Below the pieces are notes generated by a model. It searched no databases. It was not told the DNA's origin and saw nothing but the letters and a program-made list of their open reading frames with translations. Position numbers and translations under genes: made by a program. From the NCBI GenBank assembly GCA_016783865.1, contig JADHVS010000184.1, positions 1-8,624 on the forward strand: a stretch of 8,624 bases of DNA, written 5' to 3'. Positions 1-6,414 of this stretch are shown here, piece after piece. Origin of the DNA: Bacteroidales bacterium (GTDB taxonomy: Bacteria > Bacteroidota > Bacteroidia > Bacteroidales > SM23-62). Each line of letters starts with the position of its first letter. Positions within the stretch are counted from its first letter, which is position 1.

Positions 1-243
1 ATTCCGAATATAGCGCTTGATTACTTCTTCATTATTGGCTTCCCCCACTGTTCCAATGTAATGACCATCGCTCCAAAATTCTCTACCCCATAACTCTTCG
101 TGCTTTATCTTCGGAAACATAGAAAATACCCTACGGACTGTAATCGATTTGATGATCGACACCACACGTATCGGTGAAATACTTGGCTGAACCCCACAAA
201 ATAAATGTACATGATTCTGATAACTTATTATTGTTTGTATCCC
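1..243 (-). pseudogene. tnpA: IS200/IS605-family transposase TnpA, C-terminal fragment (runs off the left edge)
   Basis: Reading the minus strand in the codon frame that ends at base 1 gives a typical Y1 (HUH) transposase. The metal-binding HUH motif is NHVHLF (the codons for HVH lie at 205-213). It is followed by an SISPIRVVSIIKS helix, then LWGREFWSDGHYIGTVG, where the Tyr of HYIGTVG is the expected catalytic tyrosine. The end visible here is EEVIKRYIRN. The spacing of about 49 residues from the second His to this Tyr fits IS200-type enzymes. These proteins cut and join single-stranded DNA at subterminal hairpins. The frame is closed by a stop at 274-276, and no recognisable N-terminal 50-60 residues (the YRR region) are found upstream in any minus frame. 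The copy therefore looks 5'-truncated, while its true 3' end lies outside the window. The protein identity is seen clearly; that it is dead is inferred from the missing start. Confidence 0.8.
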
Positions 244-910
244 CGCCGCAATCGGACGGGGTATTAAAAAATACTAATAAAATCGCACCTATGGAACATT
301 TATCAAAAAGAAGATAATAGGATAGAAAGATTTGGAGCGATAATAGAGCGTCTACAAGTATAGCAGACAATGTCCGACAAAAGCAAGTAAAGGCTCAAAA
401 TAGTATATGAATCAGCCATTTTGGGGTCAGTTTTACTTTCCAAATCAATTGTAGAGAATAAAATGCTAATCCCATAAAGGTTAATTAAAAAACATCAATA
501 CATCTTTATTTTTATCTAGACAGGATTGAATGGAAATACTTCGAGTTCTCAAAAACTTAATCCGTGAATCGATTTCCTTAATTGATCAGTGACCAAATTA
601 TCAGGTATAATTTCTGACACAATATCTTAAAGAGGAAATAGGAGTGATTTAAAATATTAGATGGTATAGAGTATAGTATATCAATAATTTCTAACTGAGG
701 AAGAAGAATATTCAATGGTTCCAATGAACTCCAAGAGTCCTATTACCATGCGTTTGTAATACAATTTAATCAACATCAATAATGGTTATTCTTTCACCCG
801 CCTCCATGGATGACCGCTCCCCAGAGTTGGACTATGTTTAATAAAAAAACTTAAGGTATTCAAGCAGCAATTTCCAGTACGTCTAGTGGCTTAGCAGACT
901 TACATTTCTC
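244..910. other. Gene-free stretch left of the methyltransferase locus
   Basis: I find no supported gene in these roughly 670 bases. All frames are broken by frequent stops, and the longest open frame, on the minus strand up to about base 370, has no recognisable protein character and overlaps the transposase fragment in another frame. The stretch is AT-rich between about 400 and 760. The only element I would point to is a possible insertion-sequence end at 811-834. It is best read as intergenic debris between old mobile elements. Confidence 0.6.
811..834 (-). repeat. Possible terminal inverted repeat of an IS3-type element
   Basis: On the minus strand this reads TAGTCCAACTCTGGGGAGCG and continues with GTCA. 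From memory it resembles the ends of some IS3-family elements, which carry a GTCCAAC..GGGGAGC..TCA type terminus. It lies about 77 bases beyond the stop of the IS3-like transposase tail at 911-1000, in the right orientation to be the downstream end of that element. No matching opposite end was found in the window, so the call is tentative. Confidence 0.25.
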
Positions 911-1000
911 TTAACAGGAACTTGCATATTCATTATGACTTCGATAGCCTAATGAGCTGCGGGAGCGTTCCATAAACCTGCGATTTTGACACATCATTCC
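911..1000 (-). pseudogene. Remnant of an IS3-type (rve/DDE) transposase C-terminus
   Basis: The minus strand from 985 down to the TAA at 911-913 encodes NRRFMERSRSSLGYRSHNEY and then ASSC. The SSLGYRSxNEYA run matches the strongly conserved end of IS3-family OrfB integrase-core proteins (usual form: yNRxRxHSSLGYRSPxEYE). Two changes from that pattern are visible: an extra MERSR before SSLGY, and His in place of Pro after YRS. No upstream catalytic DDE region is readable, so only the last 20-30 residues survive. The natural stop right after the motif supports a genuine gene end. Because the match is short, this is moderately rather than highly certain. Confidence 0.5.
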
Positions 1001-1024
1001 CAAAATCAAGAGTATAATCCCCAG
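996..1024 (-). repeat. Partial inverted pieces of the 57-base intergenic repeat
   Basis: ATTCCCAAAA at 996-1005 is the exact reverse complement of 1130-1139, and ATAATCCCCAG at 1014-1024 is the exact reverse complement of 1146-1156, both inside the repeat copy at 1113-1169. Their order is permuted relative to a simple palindrome. They therefore look like the end of one degraded minus-strand copy and the start of another, rather than one long hairpin. Confidence 0.5.
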
Positions 1025-1084
1025 ACAAGCCCTAGACCAAGTCTTCAGCCGAAAGCAATGGGGAAACTCAACCTACACTTCTCG

Positions 1085-1111
1085 TCCGCCGTAGTCGTAC
1101 GCGAAGGCGGA
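1085..1111. repeat. GC-rich imperfect palindrome (REP-like hairpin)
   Basis: TCCGCC (1085-1090) pairs perfectly with GGCGGA (1106-1111), and the 15-base interior contains the self-complementary CGTACG (1096-1101). The GC content stands out from the AT-rich surroundings. It sits two bases before the first copy of the 57-base repeat. It could act as a transcription end for the minus-strand regulator (about 150 bases past its stop) or be a dispersed REP-type element; the sequence does not decide. Confidence 0.5.
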
Positions 1112-1112
1112 T

Positions 1113-1169
1113 CAAAATAGATCAGACGTTTTTGGGAATAAGGAGCTGGGGATTATCAAATAGATGTGG
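1113..1169 (+). repeat. 57-base dispersed repeat, copy A
   Basis: This aligns without gaps to 6358-6414, with 47 of 57 positions identical by eye. The best part is GACGTTTTTGGGAAT (1125-1139) and GGAGCTGGGGA (1142-1152), both identical in the two copies. It lies outside the regulator gene, on the left side of the methyltransferase module, in the same orientation as copy B on the right side. It has no coding character. Confidence 0.75.
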
Positions 1170-1263
1170 GGTTTAACACACCCTTCGCCTCCTAATATGT
1201 ATGATAGCTTAATGTGAAAACTCGCATATCCATCAGTTCAACTTCCGGAGAGTAAGTCAATAT

Positions 1264-2115
1264 TTATCCATGACGATATTCATTTGGAGTTTTCCCAATG
1301 ATTTTCCCGAACTGCCGATAAAAATTCGCCAGATTATTGAACCCGCTATCAAAAGCAATTTGACTAATTGAAAGCTTCCCAGCAAGTAATAGCTGGCAAG
1401 CATGGTCTATTCGGGTTTCATTTAGAAATTGGGTGAATGTTTTTTGGGTTCTTACCTTAAAGAATCGACAAAAAGCTGACGGCTCCATGTGCGCAACCGA
1501 AGCAGCATCCCGCAGACTAATCTGCTGTTGATAACAGGTTATAACGAAATGGTGAACGGAATGAATTCGTTCATCACCGTAATTTGATCGTGACCCAGAA
1601 TCCGTTATATTCAACAAAATCGGATGCTTATCTCTGGCTAAGGTGTCCAGTAATTTCATAAGAACAATCAAGCGCTCCACCTCCTGGCATTCCAACAGCG
1701 TTTCCAGATATCTTATTACAGTGCGACGAGTTTCCCCAATTATTTTCAATCCAGCTTGCGACTTATCGAGTAGAATTTTAATCAATGCAAATTCAGGTGT
1801 ATCAAGCATGGATTGGAAAAGATCGCTGGGAAACTGCAAGACAATGGCTTTTACCGTTGATCCTGATATCGATTGTTGATTTTTGTGGGGATTTATCCAG
1901 ATATGAGCTAGGTTTGGACCAATAAGAACCATATCTTCATCTTTAAATTTATGGATGGATTCCCCAATATAACGTAAACCTGATCCCTTTTTAATATACA
2001 CCAGTTCATATTCAGGATGGTAATGAAAGGGCATATTAAAACAAGGTGCTGAGTACCTTCGTATTTTGAAGGAACTGCGTACGGGGTAGATGATCTTTTC
2101 TGAGCTTATCTTCAT
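1264..2115 (-). CDS. AraC-family transcriptional regulator with N-terminal cupin-like sensor domain
   Basis: This 283-residue protein has the usual AraC-type length and two-part build. Residues about 20-100 form the cupin-like effector domain (FHYHPEYELVYIKKGSGLRY, with His31, His33 and Glu37 in the first strand turn, then MVLIGPNLAHIW). Residues about 183-283 form the DNA-binding domain with two helix-turn-helix units: ISLRDAASVAHMEPSAFCRF and LSISQIAFDSGFNNLANFYR, the second followed by FGKIIGKTPNEYR, the signature end of the family. The ATG at 2113-2115 is the first possible start because an in-frame TGA lies directly before it; the ribosome site there is weak (GGTAA). The gene is transcribed away from the methyltransferase operon across a shared 173-base region, so control of that operon, probably activation by a methylated substrate or product, is the natural inference. 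The ligand is unknown. Family assignment is very secure. Confidence 0.95.
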   Translation of the reverse strand: MKISSEKIIYPVRSSFKIRRYSAPCFNMPFHYHPEYELVYIKKGSGLRYIGESIHKFKDEDMVLIGPNLAHIWINPHKNQQSISGSTVKAIVLQFPSDLFQSMLDTPEFALIKILLDKSQAGLKIIGETRRTVIRYLETLLECQEVERLIVLMKLLDTLARDKHPILLNITDSGSRSNYGDERIHSVHHFVITCYQQQISLRDAASVAHMEPSAFCRFFKVRTQKTFTQFLNETRIDHACQLLLAGKLSISQIAFDSGFNNLANFYRQFGKIIGKTPNEYRHG

Positions 2116-2288
2116 TCATTATTACCATGCAAACAATCAACAATAAATGAGGAAATAACAAGTGTAATACAGCTATAAAATACTGAATATTATATAAATT
2201 GTCAAAATAGTATAATAATCTGCAAATAGAGTCAAAGAATATCCTAAAAAGATCCTTTAATATTTGTGTTGTATAGAGGAAAGATTTG
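2116..2288. promoter_or_regulatory. Divergent control region between regulator and methyltransferase operon
   Basis: This very AT-rich intergenic region must carry both divergent promoters. On the plus strand TATAAT at 2211-2216 is a perfect -10 hexamer, but no good -35 box sits 16-18 bases before it, as is common for promoters that need an activator. The plus-strand gene has a good ribosome site, AGAGGAAAG (2275-2283), ahead of the ATG at 2289. No cobalamin riboswitch-like structure is apparent. Confidence 0.5.
2201..2236 (+). promoter_or_regulatory. Candidate AraC-type operator: two GTCAAA half-sites 30 bases apart
   Basis: GTCAAA occurs at 2201-2206 and again at 2231-2236, embedded in TTGTCAAAATA and GAGTCAAAGAATA. 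Same-orientation half-sites about two or three helical turns apart are the usual target layout of AraC-family dimers. However, the first repeat lies just before the TATAAT and the second downstream of it, which would suit a repressing as well as an activating position. Two six-base matches in AT-rich DNA can arise by chance. Confidence 0.25.
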
Positions 2289-3341
2289 ATGATACAAACC
2301 ATATACAGGAGAGCTGAAAACTTTGAGCCCGACTTTGATCAACTTTTAAAGGTTATTGCCGGGAATATTCCTGATAGGCCCACCCTGTTTGAATTCTTTA
2401 CGAATAACCGTCTCATCGAGAAACTCAGTAATCAGTCAAACCACAATACTTCATTAAAACTCCAACCCTTCCGGCATATTATTTCATCTTTCACAAATGC
2501 AGGTTACGACTATGCCACTATCTCGGCCTGGCGAACTAATACCTTGAGCTTTCCAAAAAGCAATCTGCCCCAGAAGGCAAGCCGTTCTCTGAACGCGGGA
2601 AATATGATTACTGATCGCCATAGCTTCGAGCAATACCCTTGGCCTAAGCCTGAGCATGGCGAGTATGAACTGTATTATGATCTGAGAAATGAGTTACCCG
2701 ATGGAATGAAGCTCATCGCTAGCGGAAACGGGGGATTACTGGAAAATGTTATCGACCTTGTGGGGTTTGAAAATATTAGTTTGATGTATATGCTCGATGA
2801 AAAACTCACCACAGATATATTCAATGCCGTGGGCTCAAGATTGCTGCGCTTTTACGAAATAATAGCTCCGATTGAAACCATTGGAGCCTGCATTGTGAAT
2901 GATGATTGGGGATTCAAGGTGCAGACCATGTTTCCTCCAGAGATGCTTCAGCGCTGGGTTTTCCCTTGGCACAAAAAGATGGTGGCAACCATTCATAACG
3001 CTGGTAAACCGGCTATTTTACATTCCTGCGGCCAATTGAAGGATGTTATGAATGACATCATCGGTGAATTGAGATATGACGCTAAACATTCCTTTGAGGA
3101 TGAAATCCTCCCTGTGGAGGATGCCTACGACCTTTGGGCGGATCGTATCGCAATCTTGGGAGGGATCGATATGGATTTTCTGGCTCGCGGCACACCTGAA
3201 GAAATCGTCAAACGTTCAAAAAAAATGCTTGAGAAAGGTTTGGACAATGGAGGTTATGCTCTGGGGTCAGGGAACAGTATTCCGGAGTATATCCCAGATG
3301 AAAATTACTTAGCAATGATCTCAACAGTGAACATGATCTAA
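2289..3341 (+). CDS. Uroporphyrinogen decarboxylase (URO-D)-fold methyltransferase, MtaA/CmuA-like
   Basis: This 350-residue protein belongs to the URO-D superfamily branch that acts on corrinoid proteins rather than on porphyrin. Landmarks are IVNDDWGFKVQTMFPPEM (202-219), the PWHKKM helix (226-231), the metal-site strand AILHSCG (His245, Cys247), KHSFEDEILPVEDAYDLW (266-283), AILGGIDMDFL (288-298) and the end GGYALGSGNSIPEYIP (321-336). MtaA and MtbA bind zinc with HxC plus a later Cys. Here the later position reads GSGNS without Cys, so the third ligand differs. In this operon it is the best candidate for methyl transfer from the corrinoid protein to an acceptor (a thiol, or tetrahydrofolate). 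Some URO-D-fold enzymes instead demethylate substrates, so it could be a second substrate-side enzyme. I chose ATG 2289 over the TTG three bases earlier because the AGAGG ribosome site is well placed for it. It is the first gene of the operon. Confidence 0.85.
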   Translation: MIQTIYRRAENFEPDFDQLLKVIAGNIPDRPTLFEFFTNNRLIEKLSNQSNHNTSLKLQPFRHIISSFTNAGYDYATISAWRTNTLSFPKSNLPQKASRSLNAGNMITDRHSFEQYPWPKPEHGEYELYYDLRNELPDGMKLIASGNGGLLENVIDLVGFENISLMYMLDEKLTTDIFNAVGSRLLRFYEIIAPIETIGACIVNDDWGFKVQTMFPPEMLQRWVFPWHKKMVATIHNAGKPAILHSCGQLKDVMNDIIGELRYDAKHSFEDEILPVEDAYDLWADRIAILGGIDMDFLARGTPEEIVKRSKKMLEKGLDNGGYALGSGNSIPEYIPDENYLAMISTVNMI

Positions 3342-3370
3342 GTCCAGCCAATAGAAGAAAGGACAACAAT

Positions 3371-4027
3371 ATGGAAGACCTACTTAACCAACTCACATCC
3401 ATGGTGGAAGTAGGAAAAATCAATAAGATGATGCCCCATCCACCAGAGCTCATGGGGCAAGATGGCGTTTCGGAGCTTACATTAAAAGCACTCGATAATG
3501 GCGTTGATCCTCAATCGATATTAAATAATGGTCTTATGCCGGGGATGAAAAAGATTGGTGAAAAATTCGCCAGAGGTGAGGCATACATCCCGAATATGCT
3601 TATTGCTGCAAAGGCCATGACAGCTGCAATGGATCATCTGCGGCCCTATTTTAGCTTATCTGAAATCAAACCTAAAGGTATCCTTATCATCGGGACCGTA
3701 AAAGGCGATCTCCACGATATCGGTAAAAACCTGGTAAAGATGACCATGAAGGGTGATGGCTGGGATGTGATTGATCTGGGTACGGATGTTGGAAATACAG
3801 AATTCATAAACGCAGCGAAAGAACATCCGGAAGCTATAGTAGGAATGAGCGCCTTGTTGACCACAACTATGCTCAATATGGATTCAGTGGCTAAAGAACT
3901 ACGACAAAACAACCCAAACACTAAAATCTACGTTGGTGGTGCCCCAGTTTCACAATCATTTTGCGAAAGCATTGGCGCCGATGGTTACTTCCGAGATCCA
4001 TACAGCTTTGCCAATTCTTTTAAATGA
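3371..4027 (+). CDS. mtaC: Corrinoid (cobalamin-binding) methyl-carrier protein, MtaC-like
   Basis: This 218-residue protein is the standard length for methyltransferase corrinoid carriers. Residues about 1-95 form the helical cap (B12-binding-2: VSELTLKALDNGVDPQSIL, GLMPGMKKIGEKFARGE, YIPNMLIAAKAM). Residues about 102-218 form the Rossmann-like B12 domain with GTVKGDLHDIGKNLV (108-122). His115 of the DxHxxG motif is the lower cobalt ligand (base-off/His-on). The remaining nucleotide-loop signatures are GMSALLTTTM (Ser160) and VGGAPV (Gly189-Gly190). It would receive methyl from the MtaB-like protein encoded next and pass it to the URO-D-like protein encoded before. The ribosome site GAAAGGA ends 8 bases before the ATG. 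It lies 29 bases after the preceding stop and 22 bases before the next start, consistent with one transcript. The symbol reflects pairing with the MtaB homologue; the substrate is not proven. Confidence 0.93.
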   Translation: MEDLLNQLTSMVEVGKINKMMPHPPELMGQDGVSELTLKALDNGVDPQSILNNGLMPGMKKIGEKFARGEAYIPNMLIAAKAMTAAMDHLRPYFSLSEIKPKGILIIGTVKGDLHDIGKNLVKMTMKGDGWDVIDLGTDVGNTEFINAAKEHPEAIVGMSALLTTTMLNMDSVAKELRQNNPNTKIYVGGAPVSQSFCESIGADGYFRDPYSFANSFK

Positions 4028-4049
4028 AAATAATAAGGCTTTTTACATA

Positions 4050-5420
4050 ATGAAATCCAAGAGATCATTAGCGATAGAAAATTCAAATGATTTATTATTT
4101 GGTATTGCACCATGTCCTGTATCCTGTGGCCATGGGTTGGTTATTGGGCAGGGTCAGGTTTTTCCGGAGATAAATTTTACACTCCCAACAATGCTAATAG
4201 ATGAATCAAGTTGGAAGGATGTTTTATACCATTATAACGATATATGTAATAAGATATTAAAGCGCAGTCAGAAACTAAAACTTCCCGGGCTGGTGGTAGA
4301 GTTCGAACAATTACCACCCATGACCATGAAACCAGAATGGGGGGCAGAGATCACTGCTTTAATCAAACAACATCTTGATAAGTTCTATCAGGAAACCTCG
4401 ATACCTAATGCACTCAGGGTCACCGTGGTCGATTTGCGTGACGCCGACCATCCCCCGCTACTGCGCTCAGGGAAAAGCTGGGAAACAACCCGCGAGGCAT
4501 TTGTATTGGCTGCCAAAGCCGGGGCTGACATCCTCTCTATCGAGTCAGTTGGTGGTAAGGAAGTTCATGATCAGGCTCTGATGTATGCTGATTTACCGGG
4601 AATAGTGAGCAGTCTGGGTGTACTTGCATATCGCGATGTGTCCTGGCTATGGGAGCAAATAAGCTTGATCTGCGACGAATACCAAGTTATACCTGGAGGT
4701 GATACTGCTTGTGGATTCTCAAATACTGCAATGCAATTGGCTGGACAGGGAATGCTGCCATCCACCTTAGCAGCATTGGACCGGGCCGCATCTGCTCCTC
4801 GCAGCCTGGCAGCTTATGAGCATGGAGCGGTTGGCCCATCAAAAGATTGTGCTTATGAGGGTCCAATCATTAAGACAATTACCGGTATCCCTATTAGCAT
4901 GGAAGGTCGATCCTCCTGTTGTGCACATTTTAGTCCTTTGGGTAATATTGCCGGTGCTGCCGCAGACCTGTGGAGCAATGAATCAGTGCAAAACATTCAG
5001 CTCTTAAGTGGTACGGCTCCAGAAGCTTTTCTTGAACTTCTGGCCTATGATTGTCGGCTTTACAATACTGCATCATCTAAAGATCCCTTAAGTTACAGAG
5101 ACCTTCTAGTTGAGAGCGATGTTCCATATAGCCCTGAAGCACTGATACTAGAGCCTGCAACTGTTATTAATATCGCCAATGAAATCATCAAGCACAACAA
5201 TGGATATGAGCAAACAAAGGCAGCTGTCCAGACAGCGTACACAGCCCTCATTAACACTATCGATTCTGGGTTGATATCCCTGAATGAGCCAGAGTTGAAT
5301 TGGCTAAATAGTATATCATCAACGATGGATCAATTCCCAGAAAACGAAGAAGCGGCTCTTCAATATCTGGAAGACAGATATGGGTCATTCTTTAATAGGG
5401 AGGCATATGGATTAAAATGA
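4050..5420 (+). CDS. mtaB: MtaB-like zinc methyltransferase (methanol:corrinoid methyltransferase family)
   Basis: This 456-residue protein, against about 460 for archaeal MtaB, is recognisably MtaB-like over its whole length. The zinc ligands known for MtaB (Glu164, Cys220, Cys269) correspond here to Glu165 in SIESVGGKEV, Cys221 in GGDTACGFSNTAM and Cys267 in VGPSKDCAYE. Other shared stretches are SAPRSLAAYEHGAVGP (248-263), MEGRSSCCAH (284-293), DLWSNESVQ (306-314) and LAYDCRLYNT (331-340). The enzyme polarises the methyl donor at zinc and methylates Co(I) of the partner corrinoid protein. Methanol is the known substrate of characterised MtaB; bacterial relatives could use other small methyl compounds. 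I chose ATG 4050 rather than the in-frame ATG at 3933 because the earlier start would overlap the carrier gene by 95 bases and add 39 residues unlike the family; AAGG at 4035-4038 serves the later start. The gene overlaps the next one by four bases. Confidence 0.9.
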   Translation: MKSKRSLAIENSNDLLFGIAPCPVSCGHGLVIGQGQVFPEINFTLPTMLIDESSWKDVLYHYNDICNKILKRSQKLKLPGLVVEFEQLPPMTMKPEWGAEITALIKQHLDKFYQETSIPNALRVTVVDLRDADHPPLLRSGKSWETTREAFVLAAKAGADILSIESVGGKEVHDQALMYADLPGIVSSLGVLAYRDVSWLWEQISLICDEYQVIPGGDTACGFSNTAMQLAGQGMLPSTLAALDRAASAPRSLAAYEHGAVGPSKDCAYEGPIIKTITGIPISMEGRSSCCAHFSPLGNIAGAAADLWSNESVQNIQLLSGTAPEAFLELLAYDCRLYNTASSKDPLSYRDLLVESDVPYSPEALILEPATVINIANEIIKHNNGYEQTKAAVQTAYTALINTIDSGLISLNEPELNWLNSISSTMDQFPENEEAALQYLEDRYGSFFNREAYGLK

Positions 5421-6139
5421 TACCGGACGATATAGGACACACGCTGCACTTATTTGATGTCCCGGTTTCAGAACTTGCCATAAACAAAGATCAAATCCTT
5501 GTTGCCATGGGATATGATATTAAAACGCAATTGAATGTGCCCAGCCAACTCTACGAATATCTGGATAAATATCTGGATAAAATCGATCAGCATGTAGCAA
5601 TAAGATCCGGTTATCGGTTCTTCCCTCCCTCGGAAGTTCAGATTGGAAAAACTGGTATACGCCTTCAAGATAAACAATTCCTGAGTGGTAGGATCATCAA
5701 CTCCCAATTGAAGAACGCTGAAACATTGGTTGTGTTTGTCTGTACTCTTGGACAGGCATTTGATTCGTGGATCGGGACTCTCAAAGCCTCTGATGATATG
5801 CTGGCCTTGTATAGTGGTGACACACTGGGTTCGGAGATTGTTGAGTTGTCTGTTGACTGGTTGGAAAAAAGGATCAGTGACGAGCTTGTAAAAACCGGTC
5901 TTTATCATACAAATCGTTTCAGTCCGGGTTATTGTGATTGGCCCATCATGGATCAGCACATTTTATTCTCCCTGTTACCAAAAAACTTCTGTGGTATTCA
6001 TGTTCACAAGTCCGCATTAATGAGTCCGATTAAATCTGTAAGTGGTATCTATGGTGTGGGGAGATCTCTGCGAAAAAGGGCTTATTGCTGCTCGATCTGC
6101 AGCAGCACAAATTGTTATAAACGTCTGCATAATGCCTGA
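5417..6139 (+). CDS. Stand-alone MetH-type B12 reactivation-domain protein with Cys-rich tail
   Basis: This 240-residue protein resembles the C-terminal AdoMet-binding activation domain of cobalamin-dependent methionine synthase (Met_synt_B12). The key match is NRFSPGYCDWPIMDQ (166-180), the counterpart of RPAPGYPACPDH in MetH, then SALMSPIKSVSGIYGVG (199-215), the counterpart of the TESFAMxPxxSVSG segment. Upstream VVFVCTLGQAFDSWI (105-119) and GSEIVELSVDWLEKRI (138-153) also fit small MetH-activation-like proteins found beside corrinoid methyltransferases. It ends with CCSICSSTNC (224-233), a CxxCx4C cluster absent from MetH that could hold metal or a cluster; this is inference. Its likely role is to return accidentally oxidised Co(II) corrinoid to the active state, the job RamA does in methanogens. 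The ATG shares four bases with the mtaB-like stop (ATGA), implying translational coupling. No other catalytic domain is attached. Confidence 0.85.
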   Translation: MIPDDIGHTLHLFDVPVSELAINKDQILVAMGYDIKTQLNVPSQLYEYLDKYLDKIDQHVAIRSGYRFFPPSEVQIGKTGIRLQDKQFLSGRIINSQLKNAETLVVFVCTLGQAFDSWIGTLKASDDMLALYSGDTLGSEIVELSVDWLEKRISDELVKTGLYHTNRFSPGYCDWPIMDQHILFSLLPKNFCGIHVHKSALMSPIKSVSGIYGVGRSLRKRAYCCSICSSTNCYKRLHNA

Positions 6140-6210
6140 TATGGGTGTTAATACTCAAATCTATGCATATTCATCAATGAACATAATAGTGATTGTTCGA
6201 TGAAAAATGA

Positions 6211-6225
6211 ATTGAGTAGCTCAAT
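6211..6225 (+). terminator. Weak hairpin that could end the methyltransferase operon
   Basis: ATTGAG (6211-6216) and CTCAAT (6220-6225) form a 6-base perfect stem with a TAG loop, 71 bases after the operon's last stop. The T-rich stretch TCTTTT follows at 6231-6236, five bases downstream. The stem is AT-rich and short, so intrinsic termination would be inefficient. Confidence 0.3.
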
Positions 6226-6346
6226 ATCAATCTTTTCGCGGCTTTACAACAGTAATTCTTTTAACCTACCTATCTATAACCCAAATTCTACTAATTATTG
6301 TTAACCTGAACCCTTATATTGAAAATGTAAAATCCTAAAAACCACC

Positions 6347-6384
6347 ATTCCCAAAACCAAAATGGAATAGACGTTTTTGGGAAT
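6347..6384. repeat. 10-base inverted repeat overlapping repeat copy B
   Basis: ATTCCCAAAA (6347-6356) is the exact reverse complement of TTTTGGGAAT (6375-6384), with an 18-base spacer. In RNA it would fold into a hairpin between convergent genes, so it may act as a two-way terminator even without a clean U-tract. The same two arms also occur around copy A (996-1005 and 1130-1139), but 124 bases apart, showing that the arms belong to the repeat family. Confidence 0.5.
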
Positions 6385-6414
6385 TTGGAGCTGGGGACTA
6401 CCAAAAAGGTATGG
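6358..6414 (+). repeat. 57-base dispersed repeat, copy B
   Basis: This is the partner of 1113-1169, in direct orientation, 5245 bases to the right, with 47 of 57 bases identical by eye and no gaps. The two copies bracket exactly the regulator plus the four methyltransferase genes. It is non-coding. Confidence 0.75.

Noticed and set aside
131..370. Minus-strand open frame of 79 residues
   Set aside because: It overlaps the clearly recognisable IS200-type TnpA frame on the same strand in another phase, and its sequence shows no family features.
2116..2288. Cobalamin riboswitch ahead of the corrinoid operon
   Set aside because: The leader is short and very AT-rich, with no GC-rich stems or B12-box-like sequence that I could see.
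2036..2302. Minus-strand open frame across the divergent control region
   Set aside because: It overlaps the start of the regulator in another frame, crosses the operon start and has no recognisable protein character.
3933..4049. In-frame upstream ATG extending the MtaB-like protein by 39 residues
   Set aside because: It lies inside the corrinoid-protein gene with 95 bases of overlap, the added residues do not resemble MtaB N-termini, and the ATG at 4050 has its own AAGG site and gives family-typical length.
5468..5959. Minus-strand open frame of 163 residues
   Set aside because: It is the antisense shadow of the MetH-like reactivase gene, whose sense frame carries clear motifs and is translationally coupled to its neighbour.
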